A program made the position numbers and the translations under genes. The notes under the pieces were generated by a model. It saw only the letters and a program-made list of their open reading frames with translations, was not told the DNA's origin and made no database searches. A stretch of DNA of 53,208 nt, taken from NCBI GenBank assembly GCA_019747895.1, contig JAIEQF010000023.1, positions 1 through 53,208 on the forward strand. The letters run 5' to 3'. This stretch comes from Chthoniobacterales bacterium. Lineage in GTDB: Bacteria > Verrucomicrobiota > Verrucomicrobiia > Chthoniobacterales > UBA6821. Shown piece after piece: positions 1-9,091 of the stretch (its first letter is position 1; every line of letters starts with the position of its first letter).

Positions 1-74
1 CGCTCGGTCTTCGGCCTGGCCTTTTCTAAAAATTCCTGCGTTCTTCCCTGTAATTTCTAAGTAATTTGACTATA
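1..74. repeat. Family B MITE-like element, cut by the window edge
   Basis: This stretch is nearly identical to the right half of the 166-bp elements at 19975-20140 and 39739-39904. It ends with the inverted terminus TTCTAAGTAATTTGACTATA. Only the right part lies in the window. No protein is encoded. Confidence 0.85.
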
Positions 75-95
75 CAACAATAATTCCCAAAAGCC

Positions 96-118
96 TAGGG
101 GGCAGGACTGACCCCCTA
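96..118. repeat. Short GC-rich hairpin
   Basis: TAGGGGG (96-102) and CCCCCTA (112-118) form a perfect 7-bp stem between the family B and family A elements. No T-run follows, so it is not a clear intrinsic terminator. Confidence 0.45.
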
Positions 119-280
119 ATACCACTTCCATTAAATAATCGGACTATTGTGACTTGTTCTTTTGCTCCCTATGTTCGTTGTCAGAGCTTACGTTATGCTT
201 GCATAGCGCCTCGCTCTTCCGCCTTGCTAGAAAACAAAACTCCTGCGTCCTATAGTCTCATTATTTAATGGAAGTGGTAT
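119..280. repeat. Family A MITE-like element, copy 1 (162 bp)
   Basis: The element is bounded by perfect inverted termini ATACCACTTCCATTAAATAA (119-138) and its complement (261-280). A second copy lies in opposite orientation at 29189-29431 with extra DNA inside. It has no coding capacity, as expected of a non-autonomous element moved by a transposase elsewhere. No clear target duplication is seen. It sits just downstream of the RCC1-repeat gene, whose stop is at 290. Confidence 0.85.
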
Positions 281-289
281 AAGGACAAT

Positions 290-1921
290 TCACTTTGTAT
301 TCGGAGAAATGACGCGAGGTGGTGGAGGAACGGGAGCGGCTGTCGGTGTAGTCGGTATGGTTGGAAGAATGTAGCTAGTGGCGTTTTGTCCTAAGAGCCG
401 CATCGTCAGCTGAGGAATGAAGTAAGGATCATCAATCTTGTTCGAAACAAATCGAAGTTTTGTATCAGCTCTCAGTATTGGAGAATTAGCATAAAATACA
501 TTAAAAGCTTGAAGAGTTTTCCATTCGTTACTTCCAGCCACTTGGTATTGCCATTCTCCTATTTTATTCCATGGATCATTACTAACGATGCAGAATTGGG
601 AGAGGATATCAACTGGTATTAAATTGACGGTAGTAGCACCATAAAACCATGGACCATCTAACGCAACATAGTTTGAGGAGAGAGAAATAATTTTTTGACT
701 TTGTGGGACTATCGGAGTGAGATCATAAAGACCCACACTCACTGTTCCCTCACTGGAGAGAGTGATCACATTTTCATATATTTGAGTGGAAACAATATCA
801 ACAACATCACCTCGAGGATAAAGAGCAGTGACATCTCCATGGGAGTCCCAGGAAAAGCCACTGTTATCATCAAAAAGAATAGCCTTCTCTATGACTTTGA
901 GAGGTGTTTTTCCGGTTACAGGCAATCTAGTTGACGAGCAAAATTCTGGAGGATAGTCGTCGAACCATGTGAGCAAACGACCGCTGTTAAGGTAAGCTAA
1001 TTCATCACCCTCTATAGGTGATGTGAATAGTGAGAGAACCTTTTCTCCCGTTTGTAGCAAAGGGGTTGAAATATGACCTTCAGTTCTTCCCCAACATACA
1101 AAAGTATCATCATCTAAAATTGCTATGAAAGCTGAGTTAGATTGCGTTATTGATTTTACATGATGAGAGCCGATGTCAGGAACGGTGTAAGGACTGCCGT
1201 TGAGGTCCCACGAAAATAATGTTTCTTTTTCTCCATTTTGAATGAGGGCTGTGAAGCCTGCGCAATTACTGCTAAATAATGAAGTGACATGATCGATAGG
1301 TGGGATACTTACTGAAGAATTGCTAGTTCCCCAAGAGATGACCGTTCCATCTTCTAAGAGTGCCGCAAAAGCATCATCTGAATGAGCTAGTGAAGAGGCT
1401 CGTTTTCCACGGAGACTCTCGGGAATTGTTCCTCCAGCAGCAGGATTGCCCCAAGCGACGACGGAATGATCTTTTTCTAAAATAACCGCAAGAGCACCTT
1501 CCTTTGTTGCTGCGATAGTAATTACTTTTTCGCCAGAGAGCTCTGCTGGCATCTCGATGCCAACCTCTTTGTCTCCCCAAACCAAAATGCTGTGATCATC
1601 AAAAACTGCAGCGTAAGCATCGTAATATTTAATTTCTCCGGCAACGTGAGGTCCTTCACTAGATTGAAAATGAGTGAGTGAAACTATCCCTTTATTTTCA
1701 TTGCCTGTAGGAAATGTGATGTAATTCAAGTAATTGTCATGTGAAAAAAATAATTTTGTCTGATCGCTTAAGGTCCCGACCAGCTCCATCCCCTGACAAT
1801 AACGTGCCACGGTTGTCTCGAAGACAACAGGAGGTGTTGAGGCGTCGTGAGCTTGGAGTTGGTGGAGAGCCCCTGAAAAAAGAGTTACGAAAAGTGATGC
1901 TAGGAGAAGTGGTTTTTTCAT
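290..1921 (-). CDS. Secreted RCC1-repeat beta-propeller protein
   Basis: A 543-residue protein. The start at 1921 was chosen because it gives a clean signal peptide (MKKPLLLASLFVTLFSG, then a likely cleavage near LQA-HD); the reading frame extends upstream only through a TTG. From about residue 100 to 330 there are repeated units with a hydrophobic-Asp-Gly/Asp-x-hydrophobic-WG pattern (ILVWGD, VVAWGN, VISWGT, FVCWGR), each preceded by an AFAALLEDG-like strand. This is the RCC1 / alpha-tubulin-suppressor pattern that builds a seven-bladed propeller. The tail is Pro/Thr-rich. Export and propeller fold are well supported; the binding partner is unknown. It is transcribed away from murG, with a palindromic P element in the gap. 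Confidence 0.75.
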   Translation of the reverse strand: MKKPLLLASLFVTLFSGALHQLQAHDASTPPVVFETTVARYCQGMELVGTLSDQTKLFFSHDNYLNYITFPTGNENKGIVSLTHFQSSEGPHVAGEIKYYDAYAAVFDDHSILVWGDKEVGIEMPAELSGEKVITIAATKEGALAVILEKDHSVVAWGNPAAGGTIPESLRGKRASSLAHSDDAFAALLEDGTVISWGTSNSSVSIPPIDHVTSLFSSNCAGFTALIQNGEKETLFSWDLNGSPYTVPDIGSHHVKSITQSNSAFIAILDDDTFVCWGRTEGHISTPLLQTGEKVLSLFTSPIEGDELAYLNSGRLLTWFDDYPPEFCSSTRLPVTGKTPLKVIEKAILFDDNSGFSWDSHGDVTALYPRGDVVDIVSTQIYENVITLSSEGTVSVGLYDLTPIVPQSQKIISLSSNYVALDGPWFYGATTVNLIPVDILSQFCIVSNDPWNKIGEWQYQVAGSNEWKTLQAFNVFYANSPILRADTKLRFVSNKIDDPYFIPQLTMRLLGQNATSYILPTIPTTPTAAPVPPPPRVISPNTK

Positions 1922-1982
1922 GAGCAAGATGGGATATTTTTTTTTGAAGTGAGTCAATGGAAAAAATTTTGCTGGCAATAGC

Positions 1983-2126
1983 AAAGAGTCTGATCAAAAT
2001 ACGCTGATGCAGATGCAGGACAAGGAACGAGGAGCGCAGACCCGCAGTGTATTTTCATACTCGAGGACGCGAGCATCGGAGTGACGCAGTCCTGCGCTGC
2101 ATCAGTAGTATTTAGACAGACTCTTT
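1983..2126. repeat. P element copy 1 (palindromic, 144 bp), upstream of murG
   Basis: The copy starts with AAAGAGTCTG and ends with CAGACTCTTT, one base before the murG ATG. The arms 1983-2012 and 2097-2126 pair over about 27 of 30 positions, and the shared inner terminus reads CTGATGCAG. The core matches the other seven copies, in the inverted orientation. Because it abuts the start codon it must lie in, or supply, the murG leader, so a long hairpin would stand right before translation starts. Confidence 0.85.
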
Positions 2127-2127
2127 T

Positions 2128-3216
2128 ATGGGAAAACATTATATTATAGCCTGCGGCGGCACTGGAGGGCACTTGTTTCCAGGCCTTGCAGTTGCCGAAG
2201 TGCTTCACGCTCGCGGGCATGAAATTCTTTTGCTGGTCTCTGAAAAAGAGATTGATGCTGTTGCTCTTCAAAATCGTTCTGAGTTTCGCATTGAAAAACT
2301 CCCCTCGATTGGAATGCCCTCTTTTTTATCGCCAGCTTTTCTTCGTTTTCTTCGCCGGAGCTGGGAGAGTTTTTCTTATTGTCGTCAATTGCATCGGCGC
2401 TATCGACCCGCTGCAGTTTTAGGAATGGGAGGATTTACTTCTGCAGCGCCGCTTTTATCAGCACATTTGTTAGGCATTCCAACTTATCTTCACGAATCAA
2501 ATGCCATTGCTGGAAGAGCCAATCGATTGGCGGCTCGTTGGGTCAATAAGGTGCTGCTTGGTTTTGAGGTCTGTCGTTCCTGTTTTCCTAAATCAGAATC
2601 AATCGTCACAGGAACTCCGGTGCGTCGTGATTTGGGAGAACGATTGCCTCGTGCTCAAGCATTGGCCACCTTTCGATTGTCACCAGAACGGAAAACTATT
2701 TTGGTCATGGGGGGAAGTCAGGGAGCTGGTCAAATTAATCAGTTTTTATTTCGCGCTGTCTTGCTTTTAAAAGATTTGCCTCTGCAAATAATTCATCTCA
2801 CTGGAGAGAGAGATGATGGTCTGGCGGCAATCAATTATCAGCGAGAGGGAATCATCTCACACGTTGCTTCTTTCCATCATCGTATGAACGAGGCCTATTC
2901 TGCGGCAGATCTTGTCATCTCTCGTGCTGGTGCAGCAAGCCTGAGTGAGATTTCGCACTTTGGCCTTCCCTCCATTTTAATTCCTTTTCCATTTGCAGCT
3001 GAGCGGCATCAACATCGTAATGCAGCACTTTTTGAACAGGCTGGTGCAGCTGAAGTGTTGGAGGAGTCAGAGACAACGCCCGAAAGTCTCGTGCGCTTAA
3101 TCACCAATCTTTTAGCAGATGATCGTCGTCGCGAGCGAATGTCCGAAGCTGCAAAGACGCTTTTGCCGGAACATGCAGCGGAGCACATAGCGGATATTAT
3201 GGAGAGCGCTTGTTGA
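2128..3216 (+). CDS. murG: MurG, lipid II-forming GlcNAc transferase
   Basis: A 362-residue UDP-N-acetylglucosamine:undecaprenyl-pyrophosphoryl-MurNAc-pentapeptide transferase, the last cytoplasmic step of peptidoglycan precursor synthesis at the inner membrane. Family motifs are present in order: GGTGGHLFPGLAVAE at residues 10-24, GMGGFTSAAPLL with HESNAIAGRAN near the middle, the second glycine loop VMGGSQGAGQIN, and the UDP-GlcNAc-binding SRAGAASLSE and PFPFAAERHQHRNA. Length is normal. It heads the wall/division cluster. Both ends touch P elements: one ends a base before the ATG, and the last codons plus the stop lie inside the left arm of another. Confidence 0.95.
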   Translation: MGKHYIIACGGTGGHLFPGLAVAEVLHARGHEILLLVSEKEIDAVALQNRSEFRIEKLPSIGMPSFLSPAFLRFLRRSWESFSYCRQLHRRYRPAAVLGMGGFTSAAPLLSAHLLGIPTYLHESNAIAGRANRLAARWVNKVLLGFEVCRSCFPKSESIVTGTPVRRDLGERLPRAQALATFRLSPERKTILVMGGSQGAGQINQFLFRAVLLLKDLPLQIIHLTGERDDGLAAINYQREGIISHVASFHHRMNEAYSAADLVISRAGAASLSEISHFGLPSILIPFPFAAERHQHRNAALFEQAGAAEVLEESETTPESLVRLITNLLADDRRRERMSEAAKTLLPEHAAEHIADIMESAC

Positions 3217-3348
3217 AATTCTACTGAGGCAGCGAACTACGGCGTCACTCCGGTGCTCGTCGCTTCACGTATTAATATACGCTCAGCGCCTGTGCTCCGA
3301 GGTTCCTTGTATTTCATCTGCCTCAGCGAATTTGAACAGGCGCTCTGC
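3201..3348. repeat. P element copy 2, at the murG 3' end
   Basis: The left arm (3201-3232) contains the final murG codons and stop; the right arm (3317-3348) is their inverted copy (GAGCGCTTGTT against AACAGGCGCTC). The inner termini are AAATTCTACTG and CAGCGAATTT. The core is GCGTCACTCCGGTGCTCG-like and shared by all copies. It fills the gap between the convergent stops of murG and the glycosyltransferase-like gene and may act as a bidirectional terminator, but no T-run is obvious. Confidence 0.85.
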
Positions 3349-3351
3349 TTT

Positions 3352-5448
3352 TTAATATCGCTTTATGGCAAGTGTTGGAATTATTTCCAGAACCAGTTTT
3401 TTCCAGCATTCCAGAGTGGCTTGTTGGGTGAAGCCTTGTGCTGATTTTTTTCCTTCTTCTACCAGCGACATTCGGAAACGTTCATCCTCTTTTAAATGGC
3501 GAAGGTGTTCGAACACTTCTTCCAGAGAAGTTGCTACGAGATAATCTTTTCCTGGCCGACCATCTGCAGCATAGGCTGTATCGCTTCCTCCAATAAAAGG
3601 AATGCCTGCGAGCCAGGCGTTGTAGAGCTTTGTTCCTGGTTTATCAAGGTGAGGCGCTGCTGAAAAATCACGGATTGCTAGAATGCAGTCGACATTGCTG
3701 TAATCATGCCACTCCTGAATTTCTTTTGCTTTAAAACTGAGTCCTAGTTCTTTTTGAAGACGTTCTTGCCATGCTGGAGATTGAAATTCTGGAGCTAAAT
3801 TTTTAAGGTGACCAAAAAAGCAGATGTTTTCGAAACGGTTTTTTCGGTGTGGATGACGTGGGATTAAATAGGGTTGTGGCCAATGAGGTACGTACAAGAA
3901 CCTATCCGAAATTCTACTGTTGTCGTGCAGTACTGCGTCACTGTGATGCTCACGTCGTCGAGTGTTTTTATATACACTTCTCCGCAGTGCTCCTCGTTTC
4001 TTATCCTGCATCCACACCAGCGAATGTTGAACAGGTTCTAAAGAATCAGCTGTTTGTTCTACGGATATTTTATTTTGAATGAGGTGAAGAGAACCGGCTG
4101 TACAAAGTTTGTTGTCCGCAACAACATCAACAAGAAAAATTTTCCGCGAAAGAATTTTTTGTTGGAAGGAAGCTGGGAGTGTTTCGCCCAACGTCACCAC
4201 GATTCCTTCGTTCGGAAGTTCTTTAGAAAGTTGACAGGGAATGCCGGCTTGGGTGAGGAAATACCACGTTTGATAAATCCAGTTGTAAAAAGGAGTGTAT
4301 TGCAATTCTGGATGAATAATACCACGAGTCATTTCTTGTTCTTGAGCTTTTGTGGGGATGCACTGAGGAGGAAGGCAAAAAGTGACTTCTGGAAGCAATG
4401 CCGTTTTAATAAAAGAACGATAGCGACGTTCTGTGTGCCGTGCTAACCGTGTCCAGCATGGAGTCAAAAATTTCGAGAGAAATGGTAGCCGGTGGATTAA
4501 TTTTTTTCCCATCTCAAGTTGTGAAACACGTTGCCATTTTTTTGAAATGAGGCTTGCATGGTCGGCAGCTTGTTGGTGGGCGGTGCTGAGAACTTTGTTT
4601 TCTAATAAATTAAAACTTTCTTCTTTTTGCTTGGCCTCAGTAGCGGTGAGGAGCCAGTAAATACCTCTTTGCCAGGCCTCGCTTTCTTTACCATTGAGAA
4701 GCTGTTCTTCAAACGAAGCAACAGTTTGCTTCCAATGCTCAGTAGTTCTATATTGGTGCGCTTGAGAATCTGTCTTTAAAATATTTCCTTTAAGAAAAGC
4801 AATGAGTGACCAAGTGTGGGCTCGTTGGTGATGATGTGCTTTGATGGCGCTGGCCGCTCTCATGCGAGCTAAGAGCATCTCTTCGGCGAGAGGAGTCATT
4901 TTTTCTATTTTCAAGCTCGCGAGAAAAAAGGCGTCATAAATGAGCAAGCTCCAGTAGTAGGAAAGAAGCCGTTGTTCGGAGAAGGGGGCACTGTTTTCTG
5001 TTGGGGAAGTTGTTTTAAAATAATTTTTGGATTCTTGAAGAAAGGGGGTAGCTGCAGGAAAAGTTTCCCGACATTTTCTTTGAATTGCTTCGAGATGAGT
5101 CCAGAGTTGCTCAAGATTCGAAGAGCTGAGGGTTTGTGAGCAGGCCATCCAGTAGTGATAAGCATTCATTGCTTCACTTCTATTTTTTAGAAGAGAGTTA
5201 GAAAGGCGTTGGTGTTGCTGTTGTGCTGATAACATCAGCGTAGCAACTTGGTGGATTAAGGAAGAGCTCGGATGGCCTAATAGCTCGCACCCTTTTTTCC
5301 TTCGCAAAAAATGAGTGGCAGCATCGGCGGCAAGATGCCATTCCCGAGCTAAAGAAATATTTTCCAGAAGCAGTGCGTTTAGGGCTGCTGCTTGATAGCG
5401 ATGAATTTCTGGTAGTGCCATTTTTGTTTTGTCGACAGAAAAATCCAT
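3352..5448 (-). CDS. Large glycosyltransferase-like protein with an in-frame P element
   Basis: A 698-residue cytoplasmic protein with no signal peptide. Residues 1-330 are mostly helical and unrecognised. The C-terminal third resembles a GT-B glycosyltransferase: HWPQPYLIPRHPHR, ICFFGHLKNLAPE, an acidic DCILAIRDF strand, then KLYNAWLAGIPFIGG and PGKDYLVATSLEEVFEHL, which match the nucleotide-sugar-binding half of exopolysaccharide-type transferases. Donor and acceptor are unknown. Residues about 470-517 are encoded by a P element, lying between VQHSL and PHWPQP in what should be a loop. The gene runs against the wall cluster, divergent from murC (75 bp between starts) and convergent with murG. 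Function by family is moderately sure. Confidence 0.6.
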   Translation of the reverse strand: MDFSVDKTKMALPEIHRYQAAALNALLLENISLAREWHLAADAATHFLRRKKGCELLGHPSSSLIHQVATLMLSAQQQHQRLSNSLLKNRSEAMNAYHYWMACSQTLSSSNLEQLWTHLEAIQRKCRETFPAATPFLQESKNYFKTTSPTENSAPFSEQRLLSYYWSLLIYDAFFLASLKIEKMTPLAEEMLLARMRAASAIKAHHHQRAHTWSLIAFLKGNILKTDSQAHQYRTTEHWKQTVASFEEQLLNGKESEAWQRGIYWLLTATEAKQKEESFNLLENKVLSTAHQQAADHASLISKKWQRVSQLEMGKKLIHRLPFLSKFLTPCWTRLARHTERRYRSFIKTALLPEVTFCLPPQCIPTKAQEQEMTRGIIHPELQYTPFYNWIYQTWYFLTQAGIPCQLSKELPNEGIVVTLGETLPASFQQKILSRKIFLVDVVADNKLCTAGSLHLIQNKISVEQTADSLEPVQHSLVWMQDKKRGALRRSVYKNTRRREHHSDAVLHDNSRISDRFLYVPHWPQPYLIPRHPHRKNRFENICFFGHLKNLAPEFQSPAWQERLQKELGLSFKAKEIQEWHDYSNVDCILAIRDFSAAPHLDKPGTKLYNAWLAGIPFIGGSDTAYAADGRPGKDYLVATSLEEVFEHLRHLKEDERFRMSLVEEGKKSAQGFTQQATLECWKKLVLEIIPTLAIKRY
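3897..4040. repeat. P element copy 3, in frame inside the glycosyltransferase-like gene
   Basis: The arms AGAACCT...ATTCTACTG (left) and CAGCGAAT...AGGTTCT (right) are mirrored with mismatches. It is read antisense to the element orientation of copy 2 and contains no stop, giving a basic segment rich in Arg and His. The spacing in the centre differs by one base from the ppc copy, so the two genes read it in different frames downstream of that point. Confidence 0.8.
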
Positions 5449-5522
5449 GAACGGAATCTTATCAAAAATGAAGTGACGCTGATAGGAGCAACTTGCTAGA
5501 ATTGAGCCTCAATATTTTCTTC

Positions 5523-7865
5523 ATGATAAAAGACAACAAAGACAACCTTGCTTCCATTGCGGAGTTGGCCCAATTTTTACTCCACACTGGGCCTCGCAAT
5601 ATCCATCTCATTGGCGTTGCTGGTTCAGGCATGAGTGGCTTGGCAGGATTGCTTTTGGCGTTGGGACATCGTATTAGTGGCTCTGACAAGGTGACGACGA
5701 ATGAAACGGATCGTCTTTCTGGGCAGGGATTGGTCCTTAACATTCCTCATCGTTCCGGTGAGGTCGGTCATGCAGAGTTGGTGGTTTATTCTTCAGCCAT
5801 TCGTCCAGGCAATGTTGCTTTTGATGAAGCCAAGACAGCTGGCAAGCCGATGGCGCTTCGCGCAGAGGTTCTTGCAGCAGTGATGTTGGGAAAAAAAGGA
5901 ATCATTGTCTCCGGAATGCATGGCAAGACGACCACTTCTGCGATGGCTGCGCATGTTTTGGGAGAAGCAGGATTAAATCCTTCTCACTATGTGGGAGCTG
6001 AAGTTCCGATTCTTGGAACGAATGCACGTTGGAGCTCAGAGGGAGACTATTTTGTTGCCGAAGGCGATGAGAGTGATGGAACTTTAGTCAACTATACTCC
6101 AGAACATACGCTTGTCTTGAATATCGAACCAGAGCATCTGGATTTTTATAAAACAAGCGAGGCTATCGATCTGGTTTTTCAACGACTCATCAATCAGACA
6201 AAAGGACTTCTTTTTTATTGGGCTGATGACTTGGGCGCTGCTCGCCTCTGCGCGAATCATCCACGTGCCGTCGCAGTAGGGACAGATGAAGGCTGTGATT
6301 ATCGTTACGTTAGTTTGAAAAAAGAAAAAGAAGGTTCCTCTTTCGAAGTCGTTGCCAAGAATAGAACTTTGGGAAGGCTTTTTCTTTCCATTCCTGGAAC
6401 TCATAATGTCAATAACGCGATGCTCGTCATTGCGCTCGCATTAGAGCTTGGTGTTTCTTTTGAAAAGATCGTGGCTGCTCTGGATCATTTTCGTGGGGCC
6501 AAGCGGCGATTCGAACTCAAGTATCAAGGAGGTGGTATTCGTGTTTTTGATGATTATGGACATCATCCCACTGAAATCGCTGCGACTCTTTCGACCGCAC
6601 ACGCGCTGCTTCATGATGTTCCTGACACAGTCTCTCCTGGGCGGCTGCTAGTCATGTTTCAACCGCATCGCTATTCACGGACAGCAGCTTTTCAACGAGA
6701 GTTTGGAACAGCCTTGCTGGCGGGTGATACTGTTTTTGTGACCGATATTTATCCCGCAAATGAACAACCATTGCCAGGAGTCACTGGAGAAAACATAGTT
6801 GATGCGGCACGATCGCAAGGTCACCCCTCGATTTTCTTTGAACCTCATTTAGAAGGATTGCGCTACAAGCTAGGCGGCATGATGAAATCAGGCGATTTGA
6901 TTCTCTCCCTTGGCGCTGGTAATATTCACGAAGAAGCGACGCGGTTAGTTGAGGACTTGAAAACACGTGATCGGCTGCTGACTGCGATGGGACGAGGAAG
7001 TATTCAACTTTATGAATTGCTCTCGCGCCACACAACCATGCGTGTTGGTGGGCCTGCTCAATTTTGGGCAGAGCCAGAAACAGAAGAAGGATTTGCACAA
7101 CTGGTGAAAAAATGTTTTGAAGAAAAAATTCCACTCATGGTTATGGGAAGAGGCTCTAATCTCATTGTGCGCGATGGTGGGATTCCTGGCGTGGTCGTGC
7201 ATCTGGCACGCGGTTGTTTTGCGGAATCTCAGGTGACAGGTCAATGCATCACTGCTGGTGTTGGGGTGAAGTTAAAACAATTGAGCAGTCTTGCTCGCCA
7301 GTCTGGTTTGGCAGGCTTTGAGTGGATGGAAGGGATTCCAGGGAATCTCGGAGGCGGCTTACGCATGAATGCAGGGGCCATGGGAAAACAGACTTTTGAG
7401 CAAGTGGTGAAAATCAATTATGTCGATCAAGAGGGGACTCAAAGAACGGCGACGCCGCAAGAGTTGGAGATTTTTTATCGCGATGTTCCTTTTTTAAAAA
7501 ATAACTATGTCCTCTCTGCCACATTGCAAGGAAGTCCTGGGGCAGTTGAAGAAATTGATCGCTTGATGCAAACATCGTGGCATCACCGTCGTGAGACTCA
7601 ACCGATAGCTGCAAGCGCAGGGTGCACGTTTAAAAACCCTTCTCCAGAAATGCCAGCCGGTCGTCTTATTGAAGAATTAGGCCTCAAAAATTGCTCCGTT
7701 GGTAAAGCTCGCGTTTCCGAAATTCATGGAAACTTCATTGTCAATGATGGCGGTGCCACTACTGCTGATGTTTTGGCGCTGATTGAGAAAATAAAAAATG
7801 CCGCACTGCAAGAGCGCGGCATAAAGTTGGAGACGGAAGTGCAGATTGTTGGTGTGAATTGTTAA
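5523..7865 (+). CDS. murC-murB: MurC-MurB fusion: UDP-MurNAc-L-alanine ligase / UDP-MurNAc dehydrogenase
   Basis: A 780-residue fusion of two consecutive cytoplasmic wall-precursor enzymes. Residues about 25-460 are MurC: HLIGVAGSGMSGLAGLL, the ATP loop VSGMHGKTTTSAM, EGDESDGT, HLDFYK and DDYGHHPTEI. Residues about 480-780 are MurB: TTMRVGGPAQFW, MGRGSNLIVRDGG, EGIPGNLGGGLRMNAGAMG and SAGCTFKNP. In the last motif Cys stands where Ser is the usual proton donor, a substitution I believe also occurs in other MurB proteins. Start choice: ATG 5523; a TTG at 5493 has AGGAG four bases upstream and would add ten residues. MurC and MurB are normally separate, so the fusion couples two steps and is a useful lineage marker. 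Confidence 0.93.
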   Translation: MIKDNKDNLASIAELAQFLLHTGPRNIHLIGVAGSGMSGLAGLLLALGHRISGSDKVTTNETDRLSGQGLVLNIPHRSGEVGHAELVVYSSAIRPGNVAFDEAKTAGKPMALRAEVLAAVMLGKKGIIVSGMHGKTTTSAMAAHVLGEAGLNPSHYVGAEVPILGTNARWSSEGDYFVAEGDESDGTLVNYTPEHTLVLNIEPEHLDFYKTSEAIDLVFQRLINQTKGLLFYWADDLGAARLCANHPRAVAVGTDEGCDYRYVSLKKEKEGSSFEVVAKNRTLGRLFLSIPGTHNVNNAMLVIALALELGVSFEKIVAALDHFRGAKRRFELKYQGGGIRVFDDYGHHPTEIAATLSTAHALLHDVPDTVSPGRLLVMFQPHRYSRTAAFQREFGTALLAGDTVFVTDIYPANEQPLPGVTGENIVDAARSQGHPSIFFEPHLEGLRYKLGGMMKSGDLILSLGAGNIHEEATRLVEDLKTRDRLLTAMGRGSIQLYELLSRHTTMRVGGPAQFWAEPETEEGFAQLVKKCFEEKIPLMVMGRGSNLIVRDGGIPGVVVHLARGCFAESQVTGQCITAGVGVKLKQLSSLARQSGLAGFEWMEGIPGNLGGGLRMNAGAMGKQTFEQVVKINYVDQEGTQRTATPQELEIFYRDVPFLKNNYVLSATLQGSPGAVEEIDRLMQTSWHHRRETQPIAASAGCTFKNPSPEMPAGRLIEELGLKNCSVGKARVSEIHGNFIVNDGGATTADVLALIEKIKNAALQERGIKLETEVQIVGVNC

Positions 7866-7939
7866 AAATAGAGATCAGTCTCATTTTTCTTGGCAAACGT
7901 TTGGTTGCTTTTTGAGTTTAAAGTTGAGATTCTGCTCCC

Positions 7940-9070
7940 ATGAATCAATCGCCCGAGATTGCGCCTGATTATAAACCCAATCGCATCGGGTTAGGAAAGC
8001 TAGAGCCATCACCGACACGCATGGCGCCATCTCTGAGAGCATCAGGAGGAGGTCTGGAATTCAGGGATGTTACGGGAGAGGATCCTAACGATTCTTTTTT
8101 GTATTCCATTTTAAAAAATTTTTTCAGGTCAGCCTACAAGTTTTTTAGTTATGTCTCTTATTATTTGACATCCTGTTTTACTCAAGATTCTTTTCGCGAT
8201 GTAACCAGTGATAAAATTGCTTCTGCCCATGAAAATATTGTTTCTGATAGTATTGATGGAGTCGTCGAAAGAGCTGCCGTTGCGATTGTGGAAGAACGCA
8301 AAGAGAATCAAAGAATTATTTATGAATATGATCTTCACTATTCTGAACATTTTGAATTTTATCAACAGCAGGAAGACTTTTTAAAAAACTATCTCGAGTA
8401 CTTACGAGATGCCTTTAATCACTTAAGAACCGAGGTTCAGAAATTTGATCATTTAAAAAAGCCAGAACCACTAAAAAGCCCAAGCACAAAAACAAGTGTC
8501 ATCATCGGCTGCCCCGTTTTTGATTTGATTGATGAAATTAATGCAACGTTGGAATCTTTAAAAGAGATTCCAGAATTAACACCGCAAGTGACAAAAACCT
8601 GGGAGTTGCTTTTTCTCAATAAAAAAAGAGGCGATACAATAATACAGTTTTCAGCAAAGGCTCTTGCGACGATGATTAAAGGGCAGTTGGACTATTTTAA
8701 GAGGCAGCAAGGATCGAGTCAGGTGTTGAAAAAGGAGGCTGACATATTAATTTATGATCATCTAGAGCTCCTTGTAGCTTTTGATCCTCAATCAAATCGT
8801 GTTACTAAGACAGAGTTTGCTGGTAGGAAGATAGAGGCTGAGAGACTTCCAAAAAGCGAAGAGTTGCCAGAAATTAAAAAAACAGCAGAGCATGCTCGCT
8901 TGTCGCTGTTAAACTATATGGGCGTTCTTAGAAAAGAAATTGCAGAAGAGGTAACGGCATTGAATCAAGAGATCAGTCATTTTGAAAATATTAGAAAAGC
9001 ACGAGCAACAGAAGAGATCAGAAAGCAGAATCAAGCTTATAAGAAATCATCGTTCCGCTGGAAAATTTAA
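7940..9070 (+). CDS. Unknown 376-residue protein with hydrophobic stretch and coiled coil
   Basis: I do not recognise this protein. It has no signal peptide. Residues 1-50 are polar and Pro/Gly-containing; residues about 55-85 hold an aromatic, partly hydrophobic stretch (FFRSAYKFFSYVSYYLTSCF) that could be a membrane hairpin. Residues about 90-376 are charged and helical with likely coiled coil (EERKENQRIIYEYD, EEVTALNQEISHFENI). It is richer in A/T and Lys than the flanking mur and ddl genes. Position inside the division cluster suggests a division or envelope role, but the composition and architecture equally fit a lineage-specific or effector-like insertion. A hairpin follows the stop at 9092-9126. 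Confidence 0.55.
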   Translation: MNQSPEIAPDYKPNRIGLGKLEPSPTRMAPSLRASGGGLEFRDVTGEDPNDSFLYSILKNFFRSAYKFFSYVSYYLTSCFTQDSFRDVTSDKIASAHENIVSDSIDGVVERAAVAIVEERKENQRIIYEYDLHYSEHFEFYQQQEDFLKNYLEYLRDAFNHLRTEVQKFDHLKKPEPLKSPSTKTSVIIGCPVFDLIDEINATLESLKEIPELTPQVTKTWELLFLNKKRGDTIIQFSAKALATMIKGQLDYFKRQQGSSQVLKKEADILIYDHLELLVAFDPQSNRVTKTEFAGRKIEAERLPKSEELPEIKKTAEHARLSLLNYMGVLRKEIAEEVTALNQEISHFENIRKARATEEIRKQNQAYKKSSFRWKI

Positions 9071-9091
9071 GTATCTATCAAATACCTGCCA

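Noticed and set aside
3201-3348. Simple rho-independent terminator between convergent genes
   Set aside because: There is no T-run, and the sequence is a member of the dispersed P family found inside genes as well.
4054-4446. A 130-codon plus-strand frame and others opposite the glycosyltransferase-like gene
   Set aside because: They are antisense shadows without family resemblance; the minus-strand protein has recognisable blocks throughout its C-terminal part.
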